19,041 nucleotides of DNA from positions 1 to 19,041 of the forward strand of contig DASRDZ010000038.1 in the NCBI GenBank assembly GCA_035652335.1. Reading direction: 5' to 3'. Below, piece after piece: positions 1 through 7,319 of this stretch. Under the pieces are notes generated by a model. The model saw only the letters and a program-made list of their open reading frames with translations. It was not told where the DNA came from and searched no databases. Position 1 is the first letter of the stretch. Each line of letters opens with the position of its first letter. Position numbers and translations under genes: made by a program. The DNA comes from DASRDZ01 sp035652335. Lineage in GTDB: Bacteria > Chloroflexota > Dormibacteria > Aeolococcales > Aeolococcaceae.

Positions 1-127
1 AGGGCCAGCGCGCTCGCAGCGCGTCCAGCCGCGGCGTCGAGGCCGCGGCGATCGCGTTGCCGAAGACGTCGTCGTTCTCGCCCCAGCCGTCGCAGATGAC
101 CAGGACGAACGGCCGCACCCCGGTCAC
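1..127 (-). CDS. gpmI: 2,3-bisphosphoglycerate-independent phosphoglycerate mutase, N-terminal part
   Basis: Only the first 42 codons lie in the window; the rest runs off the left edge. Read from a GTG at 127, the protein has RPFVLVICDGWG followed by GNAIAAASTPRLDAL. This is the N-terminal signature of cofactor-independent phosphoglycerate mutase: the Asp of DGWG (residue 13) is a metal ligand in the family and the GNAI..A.TP..D pattern follows it. The enzyme interconverts 3- and 2-phosphoglycerate in cytoplasmic glycolysis and needs divalent metal. The GTG start overlaps the tpiA stop by four bases (GTGA), so translation is probably coupled to tpiA. A second GTG three codons in could also serve as start. 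The position after tpiA makes it the distal gene of a gap-pgk-tpiA-gpmI operon. The family call is firm, but nothing can be said about the catalytic half. Confidence 0.9.
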   Translation of the reverse strand, partial: MTGVRPFVLVICDGWGENDDVFGNAIAAASTPRLDALRARWP

Positions 128-894
128 CTGGCGGTTCCCGACGCCGCCGCCACCACGCGGAGGAACTCGGCCGGCTTCAACGACACGCCGCCGACGAGCC
201 CACCGTCGATGTCGGGTTGGGCGAAGAGCTCCGCCGCATTCGCGGCGGTGACGCTGCCGCCGTACAGGACGCGCGTCGCCGCGCCCACCGCGCCGTCGAA
301 GAGTCGCGTGAGCCGCGCGCGCACCGCCTCGCACACCTCCTGCGCCTGCTCCGGCGTCGCCGTGCGTCCCGTCCCGATGGCCCAGACCGGCTCGTACGCG
401 ACCACGCACCGCGCCATCGCGGCGCCATCGATCCCGTCGAAGGCGGCGTCGAGCTGACGATGCACCACCGCAAGCGTCTCCCCCGCCTCGCGCTCCTGCA
501 GCGTCTCGCCCACGGCGACGATCACCTGCAGGTCGTGGCTCAGCGCGCGCGAGAGCTTGCGGTGCACCTGCTCGTCCGTCTCCCCGAGAAGGTGGCGGCG
601 TTCCGAATGCCCCACCAGCACGTAGTCGCACCATCCCTCCAGCGACGCGGGCGACACCTCACCGGTGTACGCGCCGGCGTCCTCCCAGAAGACGTCCTGC
701 GCCCCGATCCGGACGCGGCCGCCCTGAAGCACAGCGTGCATCGGCCAGAGGTGCGTGAACGGTGGCAGCACCGCCACCTCGACGTCCTCCGGGAGGTCAC
801 CGGCCAGCAGCTCGCGCGCCTTGTCGAGTCCCTCGCCGACCGTGGTGTTCATCTTCCAGTTGCCCGCCACCAGCGGGGTGCGACGCGCCGTCAT
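124..894 (-). CDS. tpiA: triosephosphate isomerase
   Basis: Encodes a 256-residue protein, the usual length for triosephosphate isomerase, which interconverts dihydroxyacetone phosphate and glyceraldehyde 3-phosphate. All key elements are visible: the substrate-binding loop GNWKMN with Asn12 and Lys14, the electrophile His96 in GHSERR, the catalytic base Glu168 in YEPVWAIGTG followed by the flexible loop 6 region (GTGRTAT), and the phosphate-binding LYGGSV near the C-terminus. The usual CVGET segment reads AVGET here, which is a conservative change. The ATG at 894 lies six bases after the pgk stop codon with no clear Shine-Dalgarno sequence, which fits translation coupled to pgk. The stop codon overlaps the GTG of gpmI. 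The gene belongs to the gap-pgk-tpiA-gpmI operon. Confidence 0.97.
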   Translation of the reverse strand: MTARRTPLVAGNWKMNTTVGEGLDKARELLAGDLPEDVEVAVLPPFTHLWPMHAVLQGGRVRIGAQDVFWEDAGAYTGEVSPASLEGWCDYVLVGHSERRHLLGETDEQVHRKLSRALSHDLQVIVAVGETLQEREAGETLAVVHRQLDAAFDGIDGAAMARCVVAYEPVWAIGTGRTATPEQAQEVCEAVRARLTRLFDGAVGAATRVLYGGSVTAANAAELFAQPDIDGGLVGGVSLKPAEFLRVVAAASGTAR

Positions 895-900
895 GGCCGC

Positions 901-2118
901 TCAGGCGGCGCGATCGCGAAGCACCGCGACGCCGGGGAGCACGCGGCCTTCGAGGAATTCCAGCGTCGCCCCGCCGCCCGTGCTGACATGGGTGATGCGG
1001 TCGTCGAGCCCCAGCCGTGCCAGGGCGGCGGCGAGATCCCCTCCACCGACCACGGTGACCGCGTCACTGTCGGCCAGCGCCTGGGCGACGCGGCGCGTGC
1101 CCTCCGCGAAGGCGTCGACCTCGTAGATCCCGAGCGGTCCGTTCCACACCACGGTGCCGGCGTTGCGACACGACTCGGCGATCTGGGCCACGGTGTCGGG
1201 ACCGACGTCGACGACCATGCGGTCACCCGGGATGTCCTTCCAGGACACGACGTCGCTCCCCTCGGGCGTCTGCGCGTCGCGCGCCACCACGAGGTCGACA
1301 GGCAGCCGCAGGTCTCCGCCGTCGCGGCCGTGCGCCTCCTGCAGCAGGGCGCGCGCCGTCTCCACCTGGTCCGGTTCGACGAGCGAGGTCCCCGTCGCCT
1401 CGCCGAGCGCCTGGTAGAACGTGCACGCCATCGCCCCACCCACCCAGAGGGTGTCGACGCGAGGCAGCAGGTGCCGCAGGACCCCGATCTTCGTCGAGAT
1501 CTTGGCGCCGCCGATGATGGCCACCAGAGGTCGCCTGGGCTCTTCGAGCACCCCGCCGAGCATCTGCAGCTCGCGGATCATCAGGTAGCCGGCGACCGCG
1601 GGCAGCAGGTGCCCGACGCCTTCCGTCGACGCGTGCGCCCGGTGAGCCGTCCCGAACGCGTCGTTGGCATACACGTCGGCGAGCGCGGCCAGCCGTCGCG
1701 CGAACTCGGGGTCATTCGCCTCCTCGCCCGGCTCGAAGCGCACGTTCTCCAGCATGCCGACCTCGCCGTTCTTCAAAGCGCTGCTGAGCGCTTGCGCCGA
1801 CTCGCCGACCACATCGGTCGCCACGCGCACCTCGGCCCCGAGCAGCTCACCGAGCCGGGCCGCCAGCGGAGCCACCCGCAGATCGTCCACCACCTTTCCC
1901 TTGGGTCGCCCGAGGTGTGTGGCGATCAGCACACGAGCGCCGCGATCGCGCAGGGCGGTGATCGTCGGCAAGGCCGCGCGGATGCGGCGGTCGTCGGCGA
2001 TTCGCCCGTCCTGGATGGGGACGTTGAAGTCGACGCGCAGCAGCACCCGCCTGCCGCCGACCTCGACATCGTCGATGGTCGCCTTGGCGGTGACGCCGCG
2101 GGCCGCGGTCTCGCTCAC
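901..2118 (-). CDS. pgk: phosphoglycerate kinase
   Basis: Encodes 405 residues (family usual about 390-415). Phosphoglycerate kinase transfers phosphate from 1,3-bisphosphoglycerate to ADP, the first ATP-yielding step of glycolysis. Visible signatures are LLRVDFNVP (residues 26-34, with Asp30 and Asn32 for 3-phosphoglycerate binding), ATHLGRPKG (about 66-74), the hinge and nucleotide-site segment IIGGAKIS.KIGVL, VVWNGPLG and the C-terminal STGGGATLEFLEG. The start is a GTG at 2118, three bases after the TAG of gap. No ATG lies between it and the conserved IDDVEVGGRRVLLRVD, so GTG is the reasonable start. It gives an N-terminal extension of about ten residues compared with typical family members. 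The gene sits second in the gap-pgk-tpiA-gpmI operon and no internal promoter is apparent. Confidence 0.97.
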   Translation of the reverse strand: MSETAARGVTAKATIDDVEVGGRRVLLRVDFNVPIQDGRIADDRRIRAALPTITALRDRGARVLIATHLGRPKGKVVDDLRVAPLAARLGELLGAEVRVATDVVGESAQALSSALKNGEVGMLENVRFEPGEEANDPEFARRLAALADVYANDAFGTAHRAHASTEGVGHLLPAVAGYLMIRELQMLGGVLEEPRRPLVAIIGGAKISTKIGVLRHLLPRVDTLWVGGAMACTFYQALGEATGTSLVEPDQVETARALLQEAHGRDGGDLRLPVDLVVARDAQTPEGSDVVSWKDIPGDRMVVDVGPDTVAQIAESCRNAGTVVWNGPLGIYEVDAFAEGTRRVAQALADSDAVTVVGGGDLAAALARLGLDDRITHVSTGGGATLEFLEGRVLPGVAVLRDRAA

Positions 2119-2121
2119 CGC

Positions 2122-3132
2122 CTAGAGCCGTTGCGCGACGTGGTTGGTGAGGTCCACGACGCGGCAGGAGTATCCCCACTCGTTGTCGTACCAGGAGAGG
2201 ACCTTGGCGGTGCGGTCAGCGATGACCATCGTGGAGGGTGCGTCGAAGATCGACGAGTGACTGTCGTGGAGGAAGTCCGCGGACACCAGCTCCTCGTCGG
2301 TGACGGCCAGCACACCCTGCAGCGCGCCGTCCGCCGCCTCGCGCATCTCCGCGTTGATCTCCTCAGCGGTCACCGACTTGCTCAGGTTGACGGTGAGGTC
2401 GATGAGGCTGACGTCGGGCGTCGGCACGCGGATGGCCATGCCGTGGAACTTCCCCTTCAGCTCGGGGAGCACCAGCGCGACGGCCTTGGCCGCCCCCGTG
2501 GTGGTGGGGATCATCGACACCGCCGCGGCACGCGCGCGGCGCAGGTCCTTGTGCGGCGCGTCGAGGATCTTCTGGTCGTTGGTGTACGCGTGCACCGTGG
2601 TCATCAGGCCACTCTCGATGCCAAAGGAGTCGTTCAGCACCTTGGCCACCGGGGCCAGGCAGTTGGTGGTGCACGACGCGTTGGAGATCACGTGGTGCGA
2701 CGCGGGGTCGTAGACCTGGTGGTTGACACCCATGCAGATGGTGACGTCCTCACCCTTGGCCGGGGCGCTGATGATCACCTTCTTGGCGCCGGCGTCGATG
2801 TGCGCCCGCGCCTTGTCGGCGTTGGTGAACAGGCCGGTCGATTCGATCACCACGTCGACGCCCAGCTCTCCCCAGGGAAGCCGCTGCGGGTCCCGCTCGG
2901 CGAGCACCTTGAAGCGGCTGCCATTGGCCGCGATGGTGTCGCCTTCGACGCTGACGTTGCCGGGGAAGCGGCCCATCACGCTGTCGTACTTCAGGAGATG
3001 CGCCAGGGTGGGTGGATCGGTGATGTCGTTGACGGCGACGACGTCGATGTCCGACGCCGCGCGCTCCTGGATGGCGCGATACACGTTGCGCCCGATCCGG
3101 CCGAAGCCGTTGATGCCGACCTTGATGGCCAT
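2122..3132 (-). CDS. gap: type I glyceraldehyde-3-phosphate dehydrogenase
   Basis: Encodes 336 residues, the normal length. The enzyme oxidises and phosphorylates glyceraldehyde 3-phosphate to 1,3-bisphosphoglycerate using NAD. The N-terminal Rossmann motif is INGFGRIGR, and Asn35-Asp36 at the end of the second beta strand is typical of NAD-preferring (GapA-type) enzymes. The catalytic Cys154 lies in SNASCTTNCLAP and the partner His181 in TTVHAYTNDQ; the C-terminal SWYDNEWGYS is intact. The frame stays open upstream to 3261, but ATG 3132 is chosen because it begins MAIKVGINGFGR as the family does and has GGAGG seven bases upstream. It is the first gene of the glycolytic operon, three bases before pgk, and is separated from whiA by a 225-base gap containing a hairpin and a possible promoter. 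Confidence 0.98.
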   Translation of the reverse strand: MAIKVGINGFGRIGRNVYRAIQERAASDIDVVAVNDITDPPTLAHLLKYDSVMGRFPGNVSVEGDTIAANGSRFKVLAERDPQRLPWGELGVDVVIESTGLFTNADKARAHIDAGAKKVIISAPAKGEDVTICMGVNHQVYDPASHHVISNASCTTNCLAPVAKVLNDSFGIESGLMTTVHAYTNDQKILDAPHKDLRRARAAAVSMIPTTTGAAKAVALVLPELKGKFHGMAIRVPTPDVSLIDLTVNLSKSVTAEEINAEMREAADGALQGVLAVTDEELVSADFLHDSHSSIFDAPSTMVIADRTAKVLSWYDNEWGYSCRVVDLTNHVAQRL

Positions 3133-3139
3133 CGACCTG

Positions 3140-3144
3140 CCTCC
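3140..3144 (-). promoter_or_regulatory. Shine-Dalgarno site of gap
   Basis: GGAGG on the minus strand ends seven bases before the gap ATG. It is the clearest ribosome-binding site in the window and settles the gap start at 3132 against the longer open frame. It fits high expression of the glycolytic operon. Confidence 0.8.
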
Positions 3145-3276
3145 ACACACAGCCGCAGCTCGGCGGTGCCTCAGGCGGGCACCGGAAGGACACCGAGACG
3201 TTGTCGACCCCGACCGCGGCAAGGGCCCGGGGGAAGGGGCCGGACGTGCTGCACGCTCCACGCGGGGACTGGCCAG

Positions 3277-3285
3277 AGCCTATCA
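3277..3285 (-). promoter_or_regulatory. possible extended -10 promoter element for gap operon
   Basis: The gap between whiA and gap contains TGATAGGCT on the minus strand, which matches an extended -10 pattern (TGnTAnnnT) of a housekeeping sigma factor. I see no convincing -35 hexamer 16-18 bases upstream (that stretch is GC-rich). Transcription from here would give an untranslated leader of about 135-140 bases before gap. This is a weak call, supported mainly by position: a hairpin after whiA lies just upstream, and a highly expressed operon starts downstream. The remainder of the 225-base gap (3133-3357) shows no gene or obvious riboswitch. Confidence 0.25.
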
Positions 3286-3322
3286 CCCTGTTCTGCGAGC
3301 GCGCCCGAGGCGAAGGGCACCA

Positions 3323-3351
3323 CTCCGCCCGGGCCGTCGGGCCCAGCGGAG
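3323..3351 (-). terminator. hairpin downstream of whiA, probable terminator without U-tract
   Basis: Six bases after the whiA stop, the minus strand can fold with CTCCGC pairing to GCGGAG (outer 6 bp) and GGGCC pairing to GGCCC (inner 5 bp) around a CGAC loop, with a small asymmetric internal loop. The stem is very GC-rich and stable. No run of U follows, so it is not a textbook intrinsic terminator, but U-less hairpins directly after a stop codon are common in high-GC Gram-positive genomes. It would separate uvrC-rapZ-whiA from the glycolytic operon. Confidence 0.5.
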
Positions 3352-3357
3352 GGGGCC

Positions 3358-4221
3358 TCAGTCCAGCAGCGGAGCGGCGGTGACGAGGAGCCGGCGCAGC
3401 CGATCGGCCATCGCCGAGCGGCTGCAGGCGGCGCGCTGCGCGAGACGGTCGAGCGGGTCCTGAGGATGGCGCTCGCGCAGCTGAGCCGCCTCCCGCAAGG
3501 CGGGCGGCAATGCGTCCCAGCGCCCACGGTCGGCGCGAAGGGCGGCGATGGCGGTGAGCTGCTCCACCCCCGCCCCGACCGTCCTGCGCAGATTGGCGGT
3601 CTCGGCGTTGAGCCGGCGGTTGACGCCGCCACGCAGCTCGCGGACGACCCGCCCGTCCTCGAAGCGAAGCCGGCCGCTCTGCGCCCCGATGGTGCTGAGC
3701 GCCGAGCCCACCGCGTCAGCGCTGCGCACGGTGACCAGCCACCGGCCCCGCCGCTGCACCGCCATGGCGGGCACCTCGACACTGAGGAAGTCGCCGACGA
3801 GCTGACGCGCCGCGCCCTCCGAGCGCGCTGGGATCTCCAGCTGCGGCGCGGCGTCGGGCCGCGCCACGGTGCCCCCACCGAGGAAGGCGCCGCGCAGACG
3901 GCTGCGCGCGCAGCACGGCCGGGCGGACGGGCGCGCGGCACCCCGGGACGGCTCGCCCGATATGGACACGTGGTAGCTCGGCCGCCGCGGCGTCGTCCGC
4001 CGCTCGACGTGGGCGACGACCCCGTTCTCGTGCAGGGCCTTGAGGGCGGCCCGGGCCGCGCTCAGGCGCGTGCTCACCACCTCACCCGCTTCGCCGTGAC
4101 CCGCCAGCGTCATCCCCTCGACCATCGCCGCACGGCAGCACGGCAGCGGCGGCGTGTGCGGGGTGAGCTCGGCGAGGATCTCGGCGGTGAAGGAGCCGCC
4201 CCGACCGGGGCGCGACGTCAT
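3358..4221 (-). CDS. whiA: WhiA-like DNA-binding regulator (LAGLIDADG-HTH family)
   Basis: Encodes 287 residues, somewhat shorter than usual WhiA (about 300-330). WhiA is a transcription factor of Gram-positive bacteria, tied to sporulation septation in Streptomyces and to division and chromosome segregation in Bacillus. The N-terminal part has FTAEILAEL and PCCR. The degenerate LAGLIDADG segment reads LRGAFLGGGTVARPDAAPQLEI in two adjoining pieces (residues 109-130). The family segment VNRRLNAETANL lies at 200-211, and a C-terminal helix-turn-helix follows LREAAQLRERHP (242-253). The usual SKSGVNHRLRKL of the HTH reads SRSAMADRLRRL here, a clear divergence. The ATG at 4221 overlaps the rapZ stop (ATGA). 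The family assignment rests on these segments plus the rapZ and gap neighbours. Whether it keeps the same DNA targets is open. Confidence 0.85.
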   Translation of the reverse strand: MTSRPGRGGSFTAEILAELTPHTPPLPCCRAAMVEGMTLAGHGEAGEVVSTRLSAARAALKALHENGVVAHVERRTTPRRPSYHVSISGEPSRGAARPSARPCCARSRLRGAFLGGGTVARPDAAPQLEIPARSEGAARQLVGDFLSVEVPAMAVQRRGRWLVTVRSADAVGSALSTIGAQSGRLRFEDGRVVRELRGGVNRRLNAETANLRRTVGAGVEQLTAIAALRADRGRWDALPPALREAAQLRERHPQDPLDRLAQRAACSRSAMADRLRRLLVTAAPLLD

Positions 4222-5087
4222 CGCGGGTCGGGACGGTCCACGTCGCGGTGCCGCAGCACCACCGGCAGACCCTCCTCCCGGAGCCGGTCGGCGACAGCCG
4301 AGGCGAGCACAACCGAGCGATGCCGGCCGCCCGTGCAGCCGACCGCGAGATGCAGGCGGCTGCGGCCCGACTCCGCCGCGCGCTCCAGCGTCCAGGTCAG
4401 CAGGGAGGCGAGGCGGTCGACGAACTCGCGAGCCGCCGGCTGCTCCCAGACGAAGTCGCGGACCGCCGGGTCGAGGCCGGTCAGCGGCCGCAGCTCGGGT
4501 TCCCAGAAGGGGTTGCGCAGGAAGCGGGCGTCGACCACCCAGTCCGCCTCGACCGGCGGCCCGTACTTGAACCCGAAGGAGGACACGGTGCAGGCCATCG
4601 CCGCGCGCCCGTCCGGCGCGGCGGGCGGGTCGATGGCCTCGACCACGCGCCGCCCGAGGTCGGCGGCCGTGAGGTCCGAGGTGTCGATGACGACGTCGGC
4701 GATGGAGCGCAGACCGCCGAGGACCTCGCGCTCCGCGGCGACGGCGGCGGGCAGACTCCCCGCCTCCGCAACCGGGTGCGGGTCCGTGCTCTCCGAGAGC
4801 CGGCGGAGCAGCACCTCGTCGCGGGCGTCGAGGAAGAGCACCTGCGCCCCCGGCACGCGCTCCAGCCCGCGCACGCCCTCCGCGTGCCGAGCGTCGACGA
4901 CGACCGCGGCGGCACGATCGCGGGGCAATGCGACGAAGGCGTCGAGGAGCGGGGCCGGGAGGTTGTCGACCGCGTCCACGCCGGCTCGGACCAGAGCGGC
5001 CAGTGCCGTCGCCTTGCCCGCCCCGCTCATCCCGGAGACGACCCACACGGGCGCGCCCACTGGCTGCGACTGGCCCGGAGCGGTCAT
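4218..5087 (-). CDS. rapZ: RapZ/YvcJ-family P-loop nucleotide-binding protein
   Basis: Encodes 289 residues (family about 285-300). RapZ (YvcJ) proteins bind nucleotide in an N-terminal P-loop domain. In E. coli RapZ is an RNA-binding adaptor controlling glmS through small RNAs; the role in Gram-positives is less clear. The start is ATG 5087, giving VWVVSGMSGAGKATALAAL just after the N-terminus; the frame is open further upstream but there lies inside uvrC. Conserved family blocks are VDNLPAPLLDAF, VIDTSDLTA, SSFGFKYGPPVEADWV.D.RFL.NPFW, LTGLDPAV, and GCTGGRHRSVVLA near the C-terminus. An oddity is that the Walker A motif has Ala where the family has Ser/Thr after the lysine (GKA for GKS/T). 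It lies 28 bases after uvrC and overlaps whiA by four bases. The yvcK gene that usually sits between rapZ and whiA is absent. Confidence 0.93.
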   Translation of the reverse strand: MTAPGQSQPVGAPVWVVSGMSGAGKATALAALVRAGVDAVDNLPAPLLDAFVALPRDRAAAVVVDARHAEGVRGLERVPGAQVLFLDARDEVLLRRLSESTDPHPVAEAGSLPAAVAAEREVLGGLRSIADVVIDTSDLTAADLGRRVVEAIDPPAAPDGRAAMACTVSSFGFKYGPPVEADWVVDARFLRNPFWEPELRPLTGLDPAVRDFVWEQPAAREFVDRLASLLTWTLERAAESGRSRLHLAVGCTGGRHRSVVLASAVADRLREEGLPVVLRHRDVDRPDPR

Positions 5088-5115
5088 CGCCCGCGATTCT
5101 ACGGAGGCCACCGAG

Positions 5116-7266
5116 CTACAAGAGCTCCTTGATGCGGAGGGCGACGGCGCGGGGCACCTCGGAGGAGAGGTCGTCGACACTCGCCTCGCGGATGCCGTCG
5201 AGGCTGCCGAAGCGCCGCAGCAGAGCCCGTTTGCGCGCGGGCCCCAGGCCGGGCACGACGTCGAGCTTCGACCGCAGCGCCGCCTTGGCCCGCCGGGCGC
5301 GGTGGCGCGTGATGGCGAAGCGGTGCGCCTCGTCGCGGACACGTTGGACCAGGAAGAGGGTGGGACTGTCGCGGGGGAGGACGATGGGCTCGGCGGCGCC
5401 GGGGCGGAAGAGCTCCTCGTTCTGCTTGGCCAGGCCGAAGATCGGGACGTCGCTCAACCCCGCCTCGTCCAGCACGGCGCGGGCCGCGTTGAGCTGTCCC
5501 TTGCCCCCGTCGATGAGAACCAGGTCGGGGAGGATCCCGAAGCTGTCCTCCTCCTCTCGCCGCGTGCGCACGCCGCGGCGCCTGATGACGCGCGTGGGCT
5601 CGAGCCCCGCCTCGGACCCGGCGAGGCCGTTCCCGTTGGCCGCGACCGCCGCCTGCACGTCCTCCTCCGCCACCTGGTCGCTGATGGTGTTGCCGCCGTT
5701 GCTGCCCGCCGGGTCGTCGATCGGCACGTCCTCCGCCTCGGACGACGCCTCGTCGCGCGCCGTGCGAACCCAGCGGTTGAAACGCCGTCGGAGCGTCTCC
5801 TGCATCGACGCGAAGTCGTTGGCGCCCTCGACGGTCTTGATCCCGAAGAACCGGTAATGACCCGGGCGCGGACGGCCGTCCTCGAAGACGACCATCGACC
5901 CCACCGAATTGGTGCCCATGGTGTTGCTGATGTCGTAGCACTCGATGCGCCGCGGCACCTCGGGGAGGTCCAGCTGGGCTTGCAGGTCGGCGAGCAGCGT
6001 CGCGGAGCGTTCGGCGTCGAAGTCCTCCTTGATGCGCTGCTGCCGCAGCGCCACCGAGGCCGTCTCGCGCGCCTGCTCGACCAGCTGGCGCATCGGGCCG
6101 CGCTGTGGCACGCGCAGCTCCACCGGGCCGCCGCGCTGCTCCGAGAGGAAGTCGCCGAGCACCGCGTGGTCGTCCACCGGATCTGAGAGCAGGATGCTGC
6201 GCGGGACGCGCGGCGCGCTGCCGTAGAACTGCGCCACGAAGCTGCCCAGGCATTCCGCCGGCGCGAGGTCGGCCACCCCCTCCAGCTCGTGTGTCTCCAT
6301 CCCGGTGACCCGGCCCTCGCGCACCGCAAACAGCGCCACCATGCCGCGCCCGCCGTCGAGTGCGACGGCGACGCAGTCCTGGTCCTCGCGACCGCCGCGC
6401 AGCATCTTCTGCTTCTCGGCCACTCGCTCCACCGCACGCAGGCGGTCGCGGTACCGTGCCGCCATCTCGAAGTCGAGGCGCCCCGCGGCACGCGACATCT
6501 CGTCGCGGAGCTGCGCGGTGAGCACCGAGGATCGCCCCTCCATGAAGAGCTGCACCTGTTCGAGCAGGTCGTTGTAGGCGGCGGCGTCGATTCGGCCCTC
6601 ACAGGGACCGCTGCACCGCTTGATGTGGTAGTCGAGGCAGACATGACCGCGGCGGAAGATCTCGTCGCTGCAGGTGCGGAACGGGAAGATGGTGCGCAGC
6701 AGGCGGACCGTCGTGCGCAGCGACTGTGCGTTGGTGTACGGCCCGAAGTAGCGCGCGTCGTCGCGCGCCAGACGCCGCGAGTAGTAGGGGCGGGGGAACT
6801 GGGTTGCCCGCTGGCCGGCCTCGCCCCGCGGTTGCCGGACGGCCTCGCGTGCCGTCCCAGGAGCGTGATGATCCGGGGTGCCGGGCCGCGGGATCTTCAG
6901 GAAGAGGTAGTTCTTGTCATCCTTGAGACGAACGTTGAAGCGCGGATGGTAGCGCTTGATCAGGGTGTTCTCGAGGATCAGTGCTTCGCGTTCGTTGGCG
7001 CAGGCGATGGTCTCGAAGTCGAAGATGCGCTCGACGAGGTGACGTGTGCGCGGCGCCAGGGCGCTCACCGCCGTGAAGTAGGAGCGCAGTCGCGAGCGCA
7101 GGCTCGCGGCCTTGCCCACGTAGACGACACGGGCCTCGAGGTCGCGCATCAGATACACGCCGGGGCTGTCGGGTGCCGCCTTGAGCCGCTCGCGCAGCAG
7201 CTCTGGGTTGTCGACCAGCCGGGCCTGCCGCGCCGGTCGGACAGCCGGCGTGGGGGGCGCAGTCAT
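5116..7266 (-). CDS. uvrC: excinuclease ABC subunit C
   Basis: Encodes 716 residues, about 100 more than E. coli UvrC (610). UvrC makes both incisions flanking a lesion in nucleotide excision repair once UvrB has been loaded. Domains in order: GIY-YIG nuclease (PGVYLM at 35-40, YVGKA at 49-53, Glu99 in EALILENTLIK) for the 3' cut; a cysteine set Cys199, Cys210, Cys218 and Cys222 matching the reported Fe-S ligand spacing; a UvrB-binding UVR segment (about 245-285); an RNase H-like nuclease with Asp445 (CYDISN), Asp586 (LIDGGKGQL) and His648 (DEAHRFAITRHR) for the 5' cut; and a C-terminal helix-hairpin-helix (VPGLGPARKRALL). Extra length lies at about 127-156 and 505-575, both low-complexity and probably surface loops. 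The last HhH hairpin looks shortened. ATG 7266 has only a weak ribosome-binding site. It heads uvrC-rapZ-whiA. Confidence 0.97.
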   Translation of the reverse strand: MTAPPTPAVRPARQARLVDNPELLRERLKAAPDSPGVYLMRDLEARVVYVGKAASLRSRLRSYFTAVSALAPRTRHLVERIFDFETIACANEREALILENTLIKRYHPRFNVRLKDDKNYLFLKIPRPGTPDHHAPGTAREAVRQPRGEAGQRATQFPRPYYSRRLARDDARYFGPYTNAQSLRTTVRLLRTIFPFRTCSDEIFRRGHVCLDYHIKRCSGPCEGRIDAAAYNDLLEQVQLFMEGRSSVLTAQLRDEMSRAAGRLDFEMAARYRDRLRAVERVAEKQKMLRGGREDQDCVAVALDGGRGMVALFAVREGRVTGMETHELEGVADLAPAECLGSFVAQFYGSAPRVPRSILLSDPVDDHAVLGDFLSEQRGGPVELRVPQRGPMRQLVEQARETASVALRQQRIKEDFDAERSATLLADLQAQLDLPEVPRRIECYDISNTMGTNSVGSMVVFEDGRPRPGHYRFFGIKTVEGANDFASMQETLRRRFNRWVRTARDEASSEAEDVPIDDPAGSNGGNTISDQVAEEDVQAAVAANGNGLAGSEAGLEPTRVIRRRGVRTRREEEDSFGILPDLVLIDGGKGQLNAARAVLDEAGLSDVPIFGLAKQNEELFRPGAAEPIVLPRDSPTLFLVQRVRDEAHRFAITRHRARRAKAALRSKLDVVPGLGPARKRALLRRFGSLDGIREASVDDLSSEVPRAVALRIKELL

Positions 7267-7319
7267 GCCCCAACTCTACGACCTGACCGCGCTCCGGCCG
7301 CGCCGGACCGGGACGCCGC

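Noticed and set aside
3133..3261. A 43-residue N-terminal extension of gap
   Set aside because: The frame is open, but the extension is Arg/Pro-rich, is not found in the family, and lies upstream of a strong Shine-Dalgarno site placed for the ATG at 3132.
217..6186. A stop-free plus-strand frame of about 1990 codons running opposite tpiA, pgk, gap, whiA, rapZ and uvrC
   Set aside because: All these genes except rapZ lie in the same codon register, so this antisense frame reads the reverse complements of their codons. Stops would need sense codons TTA, CTA or TCA, which are avoided in such GC-rich genes. The predicted peptide is Arg/His/Gly-rich with no domain, and the real minus-strand families are unmistakable.
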